Origin: DATKDP01 sp035546335
GTDB lineage: Bacteria; Acidobacteriota; Thermoanaerobaculia; Gp7-AA8
Direction: 5' to 3'
DNA length: 64,000 bases
Assembly: GCA_035546335.1 (NCBI GenBank)
Contig: DATKDP010000129.1
Coordinates: 1 to 64,000, forward strand
Part shown: positions 1-7,774 of the stretch, one piece after another
How positions within the stretch are numbered: position 1 is the first letter of the stretch
How the letters are laid out: each line of letters begins with the position of its first letter
The notes under the pieces: model-generated
Database searches by the model: none
What the model was told of the DNA's origin: nothing
The model's input: the letters and a program-made list of their open reading frames with translations, nothing else
Program-made: the position numbers and the translations under genes

Positions 1-2
1 GC

Positions 3-134
3 GCCGCCGTGCTCGACGTGTGTCGAAAGCTCAATCTGATCGCCACCACTTCCACCGACGACAACAAAGCGATTCTGGAACGCATCGCTCAGATGCTCAC
101 CAAATTGATCAAGTCTCGCCGCCCGATCGAGTGA
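3..134 (+). CDS. C-terminal end of a gene cut by the window edge
   Basis: An open frame runs from the left edge to a TGA at 132-134 and encodes the last 43 residues of a protein. The tail reads as mixed helical sequence and ends in a basic stretch (TKLIKSRRPIE). It lies 28 bp upstream of the next gene on the same strand, so the two may be cotranscribed. I do not recognise the family and the fragment is too short to assign a function. The frame is supported only by lack of stops and sensible amino-acid composition. Confidence 0.45.
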   Translation, partial: AAVLDVCRKLNLIATTSTDDNKAILERIAQMLTKLIKSRRPIE

Positions 135-162
135 GCACCCGTGCCCGGGCCCGGGATGAGAG

Positions 163-1818
163 ATGATCGTGCCGGGGAACACGATCATGATCGCCGACGA
201 TCCCTTTACGCAGTCCTACGCCAACTTGATCGACGCGACGTACGACGTGGTCGATCGCATCGTCTTGAACGGCTACTTCATCCTTGGCCAATCCCCGGGA
301 GGTTTTCGCACATGGTGGAGAAAACTCTTCGGCGGCGATGCCGAGTTGGATGACACACACTTGATGCGCATGGCCGGGCGCTTCTCGCGACGACTGCGTG
401 GTTGGGCCGAGAAGAATCACATTCCGGTAATCGACAAGGCCCCCGGTGACCGCACGTGCGACATCGCACCGAAGCTCATGCCGGCCGATCCGAACTTCAC
501 GGGCATCTTCGCCGTCATCGTCGGTCGCGCTCCGGCCCCTGTCTGGGAAGTTCAACGGTACGGAAACAATGGAATCAATCTTCGACGAAAAAAACCGATG
601 CCGTGGGTGAATCACTACTCCTTCCAGATCCTCGACAAGGAGTGGGGACATGTCGTCATCAAACTGTGCGGCCATCCACCCTTCTCCGCACAGATCGCAC
701 TCAACGGCCACGAATGGGTGGCTTGCAAAGCACGAAAGGAGGGCTTGAACTTTCAAAAGGAAGAGAACTGTTTCACGGATGTATCCAACGCTCCGGGTCT
801 GAGCGAGATCGCAGATGCCTTGTGCTCTTCGAGCGCTATAGGGCGGCTCGAGCAGGTGTGCGAGCGTTGGATCTACACGTGCCTTTGTTTCGCTCTCGAT
901 TTCCGCGACCAGGAGGCAACGCAGTTTCGCTACTCCTACTCAATTTATCAGATCGAGTTCAGTCGCAACCTGCTGTTTCATCGCGGGTGGCAGATGGATG
1001 ATGTGTTCGATAGCGTGATCAATCGCACCCGTGCTCCGCTTCGAATCAAGACGGTCAAGAAGCTCTTCGGATGCCGTCCCCGACGCAAGGCCGGCAGAAA
1101 GCCCAAATGCGAGGTCGTGGTCGACAGACCTGTGTATGACCTGACGATCTTCAAGGTTCACTTCGGGCGACTGACCCTGAAGATGTATACCAAAGGCGAA
1201 CGCGTCCTGCGCATCGAGGCTATTGCCCACAACACCCCCGACCTCGGCTGCGGAAAGATACTTTCCAATTTTCCGCGAATCGTCGAACGGCTCAAGAGCA
1301 TCATGGTGCGCTTCCTCGACGTGGTGCATGGATTGGATGCGTCGTTCGTTGACGACGGAACACTCGATTCGCTGCCGCTCCCCTCCGGCGAAGGAAGCTC
1401 GAAGATCGGTGGCATCGATCTGAACAAGGCTCGAATGCGTGCCGTCTTTGAAGCGGTCGTCGCACTTGCTCCCTCTCCCGACGGGTTCACCGCCGCCGCC
1501 CTGGCGACCGCCGTTCAGCAGATCACCGGTTTGCCCTACACGTCTCGCCAAGCGGCGTATGACCTGAAGAAGCTCCGGGCCAAACAGCTCGTTCTCCGTA
1601 TCCCAAGATCCTCTCGCTACCAGGCCACATCCCCGGGGCTGCGTACGATTGCTGCACTGAGCATTCTGCGAGAGAAGATTCTCAAACCCATTCTCGCCGC
1701 CGCCAGCAGCAGTAAACTGGAACCACCACGGAACGTTGCAACTCCGATCGACTGCCAATACCACATCGTGCAGACGCACTTTCGCGATTTGCTCTCGCTC
1801 GCAGGAATCGCCGCATGA
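163..1818 (+). CDS. Unrecognised 551-residue protein with C-terminal winged-helix-like region
   Basis: The protein is about 551 residues from ATG 163; an in-frame ATG at 187 is an alternative start. A middle block (about residues 340-400) has the pattern LTLKMYTKGERVLRIEA followed by a helical segment ending near VHGLDASFVDDGT. The last 130 residues (from about IGGIDLNKARMRAVF) look like a winged helix, with TSRQAAYDLKKLRAKQLVLR as the recognition-like part. I recall proteins of this layout as unnamed, often multi-copy hypotheticals, but cannot name the family. No transposase DDE pattern, signal peptide or membrane span is evident. GC looks lower than in the neighbours and repeats follow its stop, so transfer is possible. 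Function unknown. Confidence 0.7.
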   Translation: MIVPGNTIMIADDPFTQSYANLIDATYDVVDRIVLNGYFILGQSPGGFRTWWRKLFGGDAELDDTHLMRMAGRFSRRLRGWAEKNHIPVIDKAPGDRTCDIAPKLMPADPNFTGIFAVIVGRAPAPVWEVQRYGNNGINLRRKKPMPWVNHYSFQILDKEWGHVVIKLCGHPPFSAQIALNGHEWVACKARKEGLNFQKEENCFTDVSNAPGLSEIADALCSSSAIGRLEQVCERWIYTCLCFALDFRDQEATQFRYSYSIYQIEFSRNLLFHRGWQMDDVFDSVINRTRAPLRIKTVKKLFGCRPRRKAGRKPKCEVVVDRPVYDLTIFKVHFGRLTLKMYTKGERVLRIEAIAHNTPDLGCGKILSNFPRIVERLKSIMVRFLDVVHGLDASFVDDGTLDSLPLPSGEGSSKIGGIDLNKARMRAVFEAVVALAPSPDGFTAAALATAVQQITGLPYTSRQAAYDLKKLRAKQLVLRIPRSSRYQATSPGLRTIAALSILREKILKPILAAASSSKLEPPRNVATPIDCQYHIVQTHFRDLLSLAGIAA

Positions 1819-1842
1819 CTCACACCACTTCGCCAGCGCCAT

Positions 1843-1895
1843 CCCGGGCCCGAGCCCGAGCCCGCGCCCGAGCCCGGTTTTTGACTCACAAAACT
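1843..1895 (+). repeat. Dispersed GC-hexamer repeat, copy A (degenerate)
   Basis: Units of CCCGAG (one CCCGCG variant) are followed by GGTTTTTGACTCACAAAACT. The order of hexamers, then TTTGACTC, then an A/T-rich stretch matches the better-preserved copies at 12994-13067 and 48976-49041. It lies between convergent genes, as do the other two copies. Confidence 0.6.
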
Positions 1896-1940
1896 TTGTC
1901 GTTCAGATAACAGTAAGCGCCTAGACTGGCTCATCTTTCT

Positions 1941-1989
1941 CGAGCCCCGAGCCCCGAGCCCCGAGCCTCGAGCCTCGAACCCCGAGTCT
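1941..1989 (+). repeat. Seven tandem copies of a CGAGCCC heptamer
   Basis: Seven consecutive 7-bp units read CGAGCCC three times, CGAGCCT twice, then CGAACCC and CGAGTCT. The array runs into the stop codon of the CPBP protease gene, which reads leftward from 2770. Slippage in such an array could alter the 3' end of that gene. Confidence 0.85.
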
Positions 1990-2770
1990 ACGCGATGAAC
2001 CGCAGCGCGATCGGCACGATCACGAAGAGCTGAATGGTGTCGAATACGCCGTGGGCGATGATGCAGGGAACGAGATCGCGCGTACGGTAGAACGTATAGC
2101 CGATGATCAGCGAAATGATCACGATGCCGACGAGCATGAACGGCTGACCATACCCGGCGTGGGCGATCGCGAAGAGGAGGGTCGAAGCGATCAGCCCGAT
2201 CCGCTTCTGAAGCCAGCCGCGGAAGAAGGCTTCCTCGACGGTCATGGCCATGAAAACGATCGTCGCCTTCTGCCAGAGCGGCAGGCCCGCCATCCACGGA
2301 ATCAGCGGTGAGGGCGCGATGTCTTTGGGTAGCAGACCGAGGGCATTGAGCAGCAAAGCCACAGCCAGGGCGAGAGAGAGTGTGACCGCCCATCCGCCGA
2401 CGCCGACGGCGATACCGATCAGAATCGATTCGGGCGAGACACGGCCGATGTTCAGATAGGAGCGCAGCGGCGGCTGTGCCGTCAGCGCCCACCATCCGAT
2501 CAGGAAGACGGTGAGGATCACGTGCATCGTGAAGAGCGTCCAGAAGGGGATGCGATCGAGGTCGATCTCATCGGGCGCTGTGGAGGAGGCGGCGGCAACG
2601 AACCCGGCGATCACGAACAGCGTGATCAGCAGCCAGCAATAGGCCGCGGCTCGATGCAGCGGGGAGGGGAACAGGTCCGAGCTGAGCAGCCGGTAGCGCT
2701 CGTTGAGAACGATGACTCCGACGGCGACGACGGAGGCGATCAGGAACGGAGCGACATGCCCCAGGGTCAA
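1988..2770 (-). CDS. CPBP family intramembrane metalloprotease (CAAX-like)
   Basis: A 260-residue polytopic membrane protein with about eight hydrophobic segments. The CPBP/Abi signature is present: EE at 179-180 followed by R184, H204 in FAIAHAGYG, and H240 in HGVFD, the residues expected to bind metal in this glutamic-protease family. The start is TTG at 2770: its TTGA overlaps the TGA of the upstream uspA-like gene, so the two are translationally coupled. Substrates of bacterial CPBP proteins are mostly unknown; a bacteriocin-immunity role is known for some but nothing here suggests it. The 3' end runs through a heptamer repeat array. Confidence 0.88.
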   Translation of the reverse strand: MTLGHVAPFLIASVVAVGVIVLNERYRLLSSDLFPSPLHRAAAYCWLLITLFVIAGFVAAASSTAPDEIDLDRIPFWTLFTMHVILTVFLIGWWALTAQPPLRSYLNIGRVSPESILIGIAVGVGGWAVTLSLALAVALLLNALGLLPKDIAPSPLIPWMAGLPLWQKATIVFMAMTVEEAFFRGWLQKRIGLIASTLLFAIAHAGYGQPFMLVGIVIISLIIGYTFYRTRDLVPCIIAHGVFDTIQLFVIVPIALRFIA

Positions 2771-3201
2771 CGAACCACCAGCACTGGACAGTGCGCCTTT
2801 CTCAGAACTTTCTCCGTGATGCTGCCCAGCAATGCGTGCTCGAGACCGGTATGGCCATGAGTTGCCATGACGATCAGATCGAAGTTGCCCCGCTTCGCAT
2901 GACCCACGATCTGATTCGCCGGATATCCACGTTCGACCGCCGCGTCCGCGCCGACTCCCGTCGCATGCTTTCCGATCAGAGTTTGAAGCTCCCTGGCGCT
3001 GTTTTCCTCGATTCCGGGAAGAAAATCGGCGGTCCTGGCATCGATCGGAAAGAACTCGAAGACCGGCAGCACGTCATTGACGACCGTGAGCACCGTGAGC
3101 GACGCGTTCGTCAACCGCGCGAGATCGGCGCCATACGAAATCGCCTTCGCGGAGTACTCCGAAAGATCGACCGGTACGAGAATCTTCTTCGGCGCGAACA
3201 T
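2767..3201 (-). CDS. Universal stress protein (UspA family)
   Basis: A single 144-residue Usp domain. It begins with the typical KILVPVDLSEYSAKA strand-loop and ends with the nucleotide-binding signature: ATHGHTG, then LLGSITEKVLRKAHCPVLVV (G-2x-G-9x-G-S/T), so it should be an ATP-binding type. Cytoplasmic and likely a stress-linked nucleotide-binding protein. Its stop overlaps the TTG start of the CPBP protease gene, making a two-gene operon read leftward. The length is normal for the single-domain family. Confidence 0.92.
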   Translation of the reverse strand: MFAPKKILVPVDLSEYSAKAISYGADLARLTNASLTVLTVVNDVLPVFEFFPIDARTADFLPGIEENSARELQTLIGKHATGVGADAAVERGYPANQIVGHAKRGNFDLIVMATHGHTGLEHALLGSITEKVLRKAHCPVLVVR

Positions 3202-3257
3202 CGGGAAACAGTGTATCCCGAACTTCGATCGGGCGCAGAGCGGACCGACCGCCGCCT

Positions 3258-3309
3258 GTCATCCTGCGCTCGAAAACGGCGCGCTGCGCGCCGGTGAAGA
3301 GGGAATGAC
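3258..3309. repeat. Short inverted-repeat element bounded by GTCAT/ATGAC
   Basis: GTCAT at 3258-3262 and ATGAC at 3305-3309 bound a segment containing a near-perfect hairpin (GGCGCGC-T-GCGCGCC, 3278-3292). A counterpart with the same ends lies at 41655-41704. Both copies sit just left of a full copy of the long hairpin repeat, so the two appear to travel as a composite. Confidence 0.55.
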
Positions 3310-3321
3310 ACCGCAAACTTT

Positions 3322-3474
3322 GCCGTCATCCTGAGCGAGGCGGGCGGGTGGGCGTGAGCGAAGGATCTGCGTTCTTGGACAGTTGCCGATCGCAGATCCT
3401 TCACTCACACCCGCACCCCGCCCTCGCTCAGGATGACGGCACGGCCAGTGTTATTTGGAAGCGGGAGGGGCGGG
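3322..3474. repeat. Long hairpin repeat, copy 1
   Basis: The outer arms GCCGTCATCCTGAGCGAGG and its complement CCTCGCTCAGGATGACGGC (ending at 3440) enclose an inner stem GATCTGCG (3364-3371) and CGCAGATC (3391-3398) with a 19-nt loop TTCTTGGACAGTTGCCGAT. Homology with the copy at 41711-41862 continues to about 3474. It lies between the thiolase stop and the uspA-like start and could act as a terminator. CATCCTGAGCG-type repeats are known as dispersed elements in several phyla. Confidence 0.85.
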
Positions 3475-3485
3475 CAGCAGCAGCC

Positions 3486-4778
3486 TCACTCTCGTTCCAG
3501 CACCATCGCCACGCCCATGCCTCCGGCGGCGCAGACCGTAACCAGCCCGTACTGCTCGCCGCTTCGCTGCAGCTCATTGCAGACGGTGGTCACGATGCGC
3601 GCACCGGTGGCGCCGAAGGGATGCCCGAGGGCGATCGATCCGCCGGTGCGATTGATCGCTTCCGGGTCGATCTCGCCGACCGCTTCGTTGCGGCCAAGGC
3701 GCTCCTGCGCGAACTTCTTCGAGCCGAGCCACTGGATGTTCGACAGCACCTGGGCGGCGAACGCCTCGTGCATCTCGATCACGCCGATGTCCTTCAGCGC
3801 CAGCTTCGCCCGGTCGAGCGCCACGGGCGTTGCGAACGCCGGGCCCTGCAGCAGCTGATCGAAGGGGTCGAGCGCGGAATAGGCATAGCTGCGGATGTAG
3901 CCGATCGGTCGAATCGACAGACTCTTCGCCTTCTCCTCCGACATCAGCAGGACCGCGGCTGCTCCGTCGGTCAGCGGCGATGCGTTGCCCGCCGTGATCG
4001 TGCCGTACTTGCGATCGAACACGGGGCGGAGCTGAGCGAGTGCGTCGAGCGTGGTGTCGGCCCGAATGAGGTTGTCCGTCTCGACGATGGACTTGTAGTC
4101 GTCGGGAACGAGCACGGTCATCACTTCGTCCTTGAATCGCCCGTCTGCCGTCGCCTGCGCCGCGCGGGTGTGGCTTTGCCAGGCGAAGCGATCCTGCGCC
4201 TGGCGCGAGATGCCGTTCTCTTTCGCCATCTTCTCGGCGGACTCGCCCATCGTCAGCCCGGTCGTCGACTCGGCGATTGCCGGAGCGTCGGGCGCGAGGT
4301 CCTTCGGGCTGAGCCCACTGAACGCCTTCAATTTGCCCGAGGCCTTCTTCTCTTTGCTCGCCTTGACGAGGGCGTCCGAAAAGCGGCGCGAAAAGAGAAT
4401 CGGAACGTTCGAGAGCGATTCGGCTCCGCCCGCGATCACGGTGTCGGCGTAGCCGCGAGCGATGAGATCGGCTGCCGATGTGATCGACTGATTCGACGAG
4501 GCGCAGGCTCTCGACACGGTGTATGCCGGGATGGAGGGGGACATTCCGGTGCCCAGAACGATCTCGCGCGCGATGTTCGCCGCCTTGACGTTCGGAATTA
4601 CCGTGCCGAAGATCAGCTCCTGAATCGAGCGCGGGTCGATGCTGACGCGCTGGAGCAGCTCGGCTACGACGATCCTGCCGAGAGCCGTCGCGTCGAGGCG
4701 CGCGTAGACGCTTCCCGCTTTGGCGAACGGCGTGCGGAGTCCGCGAACCACGGCGACGCGTGGTGAGTATTGCCACAT
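3486..4778 (-). CDS. fadI: Acetyl-CoA C-acyltransferase (thiolase, FadI-like)
   Basis: A 430-residue thiolase catalysing the last step of beta-oxidation, cleavage of 3-ketoacyl-CoA by CoA, or the reverse condensation. The acyl-carrying Cys92 is in VSRACASSNQS. The second half carries the HEAFAAQ motif, GHPFGATGAR, and the C-terminal active-site Cys in VCAAGGMG. Length and motifs fit the FadI type (trifunctional-complex-like thiolase) better than AtoB. It is a single gene here with no fadJ-like partner next to it, so the hydratase/dehydrogenase subunit must be elsewhere. The start at ATG 4778 gives the expected N-terminus RVAVVRGLRTPFAKAG. Confidence 0.93.
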   Translation of the reverse strand: MWQYSPRVAVVRGLRTPFAKAGSVYARLDATALGRIVVAELLQRVSIDPRSIQELIFGTVIPNVKAANIAREIVLGTGMSPSIPAYTVSRACASSNQSITSAADLIARGYADTVIAGGAESLSNVPILFSRRFSDALVKASKEKKASGKLKAFSGLSPKDLAPDAPAIAESTTGLTMGESAEKMAKENGISRQAQDRFAWQSHTRAAQATADGRFKDEVMTVLVPDDYKSIVETDNLIRADTTLDALAQLRPVFDRKYGTITAGNASPLTDGAAAVLLMSEEKAKSLSIRPIGYIRSYAYSALDPFDQLLQGPAFATPVALDRAKLALKDIGVIEMHEAFAAQVLSNIQWLGSKKFAQERLGRNEAVGEIDPEAINRTGGSIALGHPFGATGARIVTTVCNELQRSGEQYGLVTVCAAGGMGVAMVLERE

Positions 4779-4967
4779 GTTCGGTACCTGCCGGCTTCCG
4801 GGATCTTACCATTCGCCGGAACCGGCGAGAGACGCCCGAGGATGTTACGATAGATCGGGGCACCGCATGAACGAAGAGTGTGACTGCGTTTTCTCGGATA
4901 CGCTCGTCCTTCCGGCTCGTTCGACGCCGTTCAGGAAGGAGTCCGGCATGCACTCGCGACGATCGGC

Positions 4968-6014
4968 ATGATCAAACACTCGTTAAAACGCCTTCTTTCG
5001 CTGCCACTGGATCAGGGCCGGCTTCTGATTCTGACGCACGATAACCCCGACCCTGACTGTCTGGCGAGCTCCGCGGCGCTTCAGTATCTGCTGGCAAAAA
5101 AGAAAGGGATCGACGCGGTCGTCGCCTACAGCGGGATCATCGGGCGTGCGGAGAATCGGGCGATGGTCCGGTTGCTCGAGCTCGACATCCGCCATGTGGT
5201 GACGCTCGACTTCGGCGACTTCCGCTACATCGCTCTGATCGATGCACAGCCGCGGACGGGGAACACGGCGGTTCCCGACGATCGGAAAGTCGACATCGTG
5301 ATCGATCATCACCCGCTGCGCGATAGCACGCGTGAGTCGTCGTTCTACGAGGTGCGGCCGCGTCTCGGCGCCACCGCCACCATCCTCACCGAGTATCTTC
5401 GGCTCGCGGAGCTGGAGATCCCGCGCGACCTCGCCACGGGCCTGCTCTACGGGATCCGCTCGGAGACACAGGATCTGGGACGCGAGGTGTCGCATCGCGA
5501 CCGGACGGCGTATCAGTTTCTTTTTCCCCTCGCTGACACCCAGAAGCTGGCGGCGATCTCACGGCCGGCGCTCGAACCGCGCTATTACGAGCAGCTCGCC
5601 GCCGCGCTCGACTCCCTCGAGTATGGGGATCGGCGGGCGGTCTGTTCGATGGGGGAAGTCGGAGAGCCCGATTTCGTTCCGGAAATCGCCGATCTCGCGG
5701 TGAGAATGGAGGGGATCGACTGGGTCCTCGCGACCGGGACGCATCATGGACGGCTCTACCTGTCGGTCAGGACGAACGATGAGCGGAGCAACGCCGGCGA
5801 GGTCATGCAGGCAGTGCTCGAGGGAATCGGACGAGGTGGCGGTCATGGAATGCGTGGGGGAGGGGCCGTCGCGCTGCGGGAGAACGGGATTCGACGCGAA
5901 GAGATCGAGCCGGAGCTGAAACGTCGTTTCCTCGCGTATACCGGCGATGCGGAGGTCGTTCTCCGTCCGATTCGCCGGGCTTCGAAGCCGGTGGATCAGG
6001 CTGTCGACCCGTGA
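4968..6014 (+). CDS. DHH/DHHA1 phosphoesterase (NrnA-like)
   Basis: A 348-residue DHH-family phosphoesterase. Metal-binding motifs are HDNPDPD (24-30), DAQ (92-94) and DHH (113-115). The C-terminal DHHA1 domain has the glycine-rich GRGGGHGMRGGG. Family members include nanoRNases and pAp or cyclic-dinucleotide hydrolases, so oligoribonucleotide or linear-dinucleotide degradation is plausible given the GGDEF/EAL genes in this window; the exact substrate cannot be read from sequence. The TGA at 6012 overlaps the GTG start of the 6-phosphogluconolactonase gene. A TTACGAT sequence near 4846 is a possible -10 box with a leader of about 110 nt. Confidence 0.88.
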   Translation: MIKHSLKRLLSLPLDQGRLLILTHDNPDPDCLASSAALQYLLAKKKGIDAVVAYSGIIGRAENRAMVRLLELDIRHVVTLDFGDFRYIALIDAQPRTGNTAVPDDRKVDIVIDHHPLRDSTRESSFYEVRPRLGATATILTEYLRLAELEIPRDLATGLLYGIRSETQDLGREVSHRDRTAYQFLFPLADTQKLAAISRPALEPRYYEQLAAALDSLEYGDRRAVCSMGEVGEPDFVPEIADLAVRMEGIDWVLATGTHHGRLYLSVRTNDERSNAGEVMQAVLEGIGRGGGHGMRGGGAVALRENGIRREEIEPELKRRFLAYTGDAEVVLRPIRRASKPVDQAVDP

Positions 6015-6700
6015 ACCTGCGCATCTTCGATTCCGCCGAAACGCTGGCAGATGCTGCCTGCGACTACGTTCTCCGCTGGATCGAGGGAACCTCAGGGCGT
6101 ATTGCCGTGGCACTCTCGGGAGGCTCGACTCCGAGGCTGCTCTACAGCAGGCTCGGCGCCGAGCCGGCACGCCAAAGGCTCGCGACGCGGGAGATCATCT
6201 GGATTGCGCAGGACGAGCGGTTCGTCCCTCCCGATCACCCCGAGTCGAATGCCGGAATGATCCGCGAGTCGCTCTTCGCCCGCGGCATGGCCGAATCACA
6301 CCGGTTCCTCCGCTTCCCCACCGAGATCGGCGATCCGGAGCGCGTGGCCGAACGATTCGAAGAGCAATGGCGGGCCCTCGATCCGGGGGACATCGAGATC
6401 GGCTTGTTCGGTGTTGGCGAGGACGGGCATACGGCATCGCTCTTCCCGGGCACTCCGATTCTCGAGATCGATGACCGCATTGCCGCCGCTGTCTATGTGG
6501 AGCGGCTCGACACGTGGCGCCTCAGCCTGACGTTGCCCGTTCTTCGAGGAGCGAAGCAGAAGGTGATTCTGGCGGCGGGCGAGGGGAAGAAGGCGATCAT
6601 CGAGCGCGTCAGAGAAGGGGAGGAGCTGCCGATCGTTCTGGTCGGATCGCTCGAACCGGATGCGTGGTGGTTCATCGATCGCGCGGCATATCCGGAGTGA
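6011..6700 (+). CDS. pgl: 6-phosphogluconolactonase
   Basis: A 229-residue protein of the glucosamine-6-phosphate isomerase/6-phosphogluconolactonase (DevB) family. It hydrolyses 6-phosphogluconolactone in the oxidative pentose-phosphate pathway. It shows the N-terminal LSGGSTPRLLY phosphate loop, the QDERFVPPDHPESN segment and the GVGEDGHTASLFPG motif. Start is GTG at 6011, overlapping the previous stop (GTGA). It is followed 16 bp later by glucokinase, so two hexose-phosphate enzymes sit together; no glucose-6-phosphate dehydrogenase gene is in the window. Confidence 0.93.
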   Translation: MNLRIFDSAETLADAACDYVLRWIEGTSGRIAVALSGGSTPRLLYSRLGAEPARQRLATREIIWIAQDERFVPPDHPESNAGMIRESLFARGMAESHRFLRFPTEIGDPERVAERFEEQWRALDPGDIEIGLFGVGEDGHTASLFPGTPILEIDDRIAAAVYVERLDTWRLSLTLPVLRGAKQKVILAAGEGKKAIIERVREGEELPIVLVGSLEPDAWWFIDRAAYPE

Positions 6701-6716
6701 GCGAGGAGGATCGAAG

Positions 6717-7709
6717 ATGCGCATCATCGCCGGCGACATCGGAGGAACCAAGACGCTGCTTCAGGTTGTGGAGGTGCGCGATCGTGATCGCATCGTCGTC
6801 GCCGAGAAGCGCTATGAGAGCGAGAAGTGGAAGACGTTCGATGAGCTGGTGTCCGACTTTCTATCGGAAGCGGCCGCGGGCCCGATCGAGTGCGCCTGTT
6901 TTGCGGTCGCAGGCCCCGTTCTCCACAATCGTGCCGAGCTGACCAACCTTCGTTGGGTGATGGTCCATTCGGAGCTCGAGCGCGGATTCGGGCTTCGTCA
7001 TGTCTCGCTCGTCAACGACTTCTACGCCGTGGCCGTCGGGATTCCCTATCTGGCAGACGACGATGTCGTCTCGATCAATGCGGGGCAGCGCGACCGCTCC
7101 AGTCCGATCGCAATCCTCGGTGCAGGAACCGGGCTGGGAGAGGCGTTTCTGGTCCCCGACGAGATCGGCTGGCGCGTGATCGCTTCGGAAGGAGGACATG
7201 CCGATTTCGCTCCGGTGACCGAGGACCACATCGATCTGCTGCGTCACCTGCAGAAACGATTTGGCCGTGTCAGTTACGAGCGCGTGCTGTCAGGGAGGGG
7301 TCTCGCGAATGTCTTCGAATTTCTGCGGGAGAGAGCAGGGCTGCAGCCTCTCGAGGTGAGCGAGGACGAGCTCCCCCCACTGATTGCCTCGATGGCCCGC
7401 AGCGGAGATGCAATCGCGCGCCGCACGATGGAGATCTTCGCCGAAGTCTACGGAGCGGAAGCGGGAAATCTCGCGCTGAAGGTTCTCGCGAGAGGAGGTG
7501 TCTACCTGGCCGGCGGCATCGTCGCAAAGAACGCAGAACACTTCACCGACGGCCGATTTCGCGAGCTCTTCATCACCAAAGGACGTTTCAGCAGCCTCGT
7601 CGCGGAATGTCCGGTCGACCTCATCACGAATGCCGCGGTCGGACTGCTGGGAGCCACGATCATCGCCATGCGCGACTGTGGCGGGATTCCGCTCCACAGG
7701 AATCGATGA
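6717..7709 (+). CDS. glk: Glucokinase (ROK-independent Glk family)
   Basis: A 330-residue hexokinase-fold enzyme that phosphorylates glucose with ATP. The N-terminal ATP-binding AGDIGGTKT, the SLVNDFYAVA segment with the catalytic Asp, GAGTGLGEA and EGGHADFAP are characteristic of the E. coli-type Glk. ATG 6717 is chosen because GAGGA lies just upstream and the following sequence starts exactly at the conserved domain. It is downstream of pgl, so glucose entry and the pentose-phosphate pathway are probably coexpressed. Confidence 0.93.
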   Translation: MRIIAGDIGGTKTLLQVVEVRDRDRIVVAEKRYESEKWKTFDELVSDFLSEAAAGPIECACFAVAGPVLHNRAELTNLRWVMVHSELERGFGLRHVSLVNDFYAVAVGIPYLADDDVVSINAGQRDRSSPIAILGAGTGLGEAFLVPDEIGWRVIASEGGHADFAPVTEDHIDLLRHLQKRFGRVSYERVLSGRGLANVFEFLRERAGLQPLEVSEDELPPLIASMARSGDAIARRTMEIFAEVYGAEAGNLALKVLARGGVYLAGGIVAKNAEHFTDGRFRELFITKGRFSSLVAECPVDLITNAAVGLLGATIIAMRDCGGIPLHRNR

Positions 7710-7761
7710 ACACGCTCGGTTCACACTTTCTTCATCCCGGCGCGACGCCGCGGCGGGACGG

Positions 7762-7767
7762 TACAAT
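7762..7767 (+). promoter_or_regulatory. -10 box TACAAT placed for a leaderless GTG start
   Basis: TACAAT ends 7 nt before GTG 7775, so transcription would begin at or next to the start codon. The ATG at 7766 lies inside the hexamer. No clear -35 is visible. Confidence 0.45.
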
Positions 7768-7774
7768 GCCGGGC

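Noticed and set aside
1941..1989. CRISPR-like array
   Set aside because: Heptamer tandem units without spacers; no cas genes in the window.
3348..4766. A 472-residue plus-strand reading frame
   Set aside because: It lies opposite the thiolase gene, is Arg/His rich and has no domain pattern; a shadow of the high-GC third codon positions.
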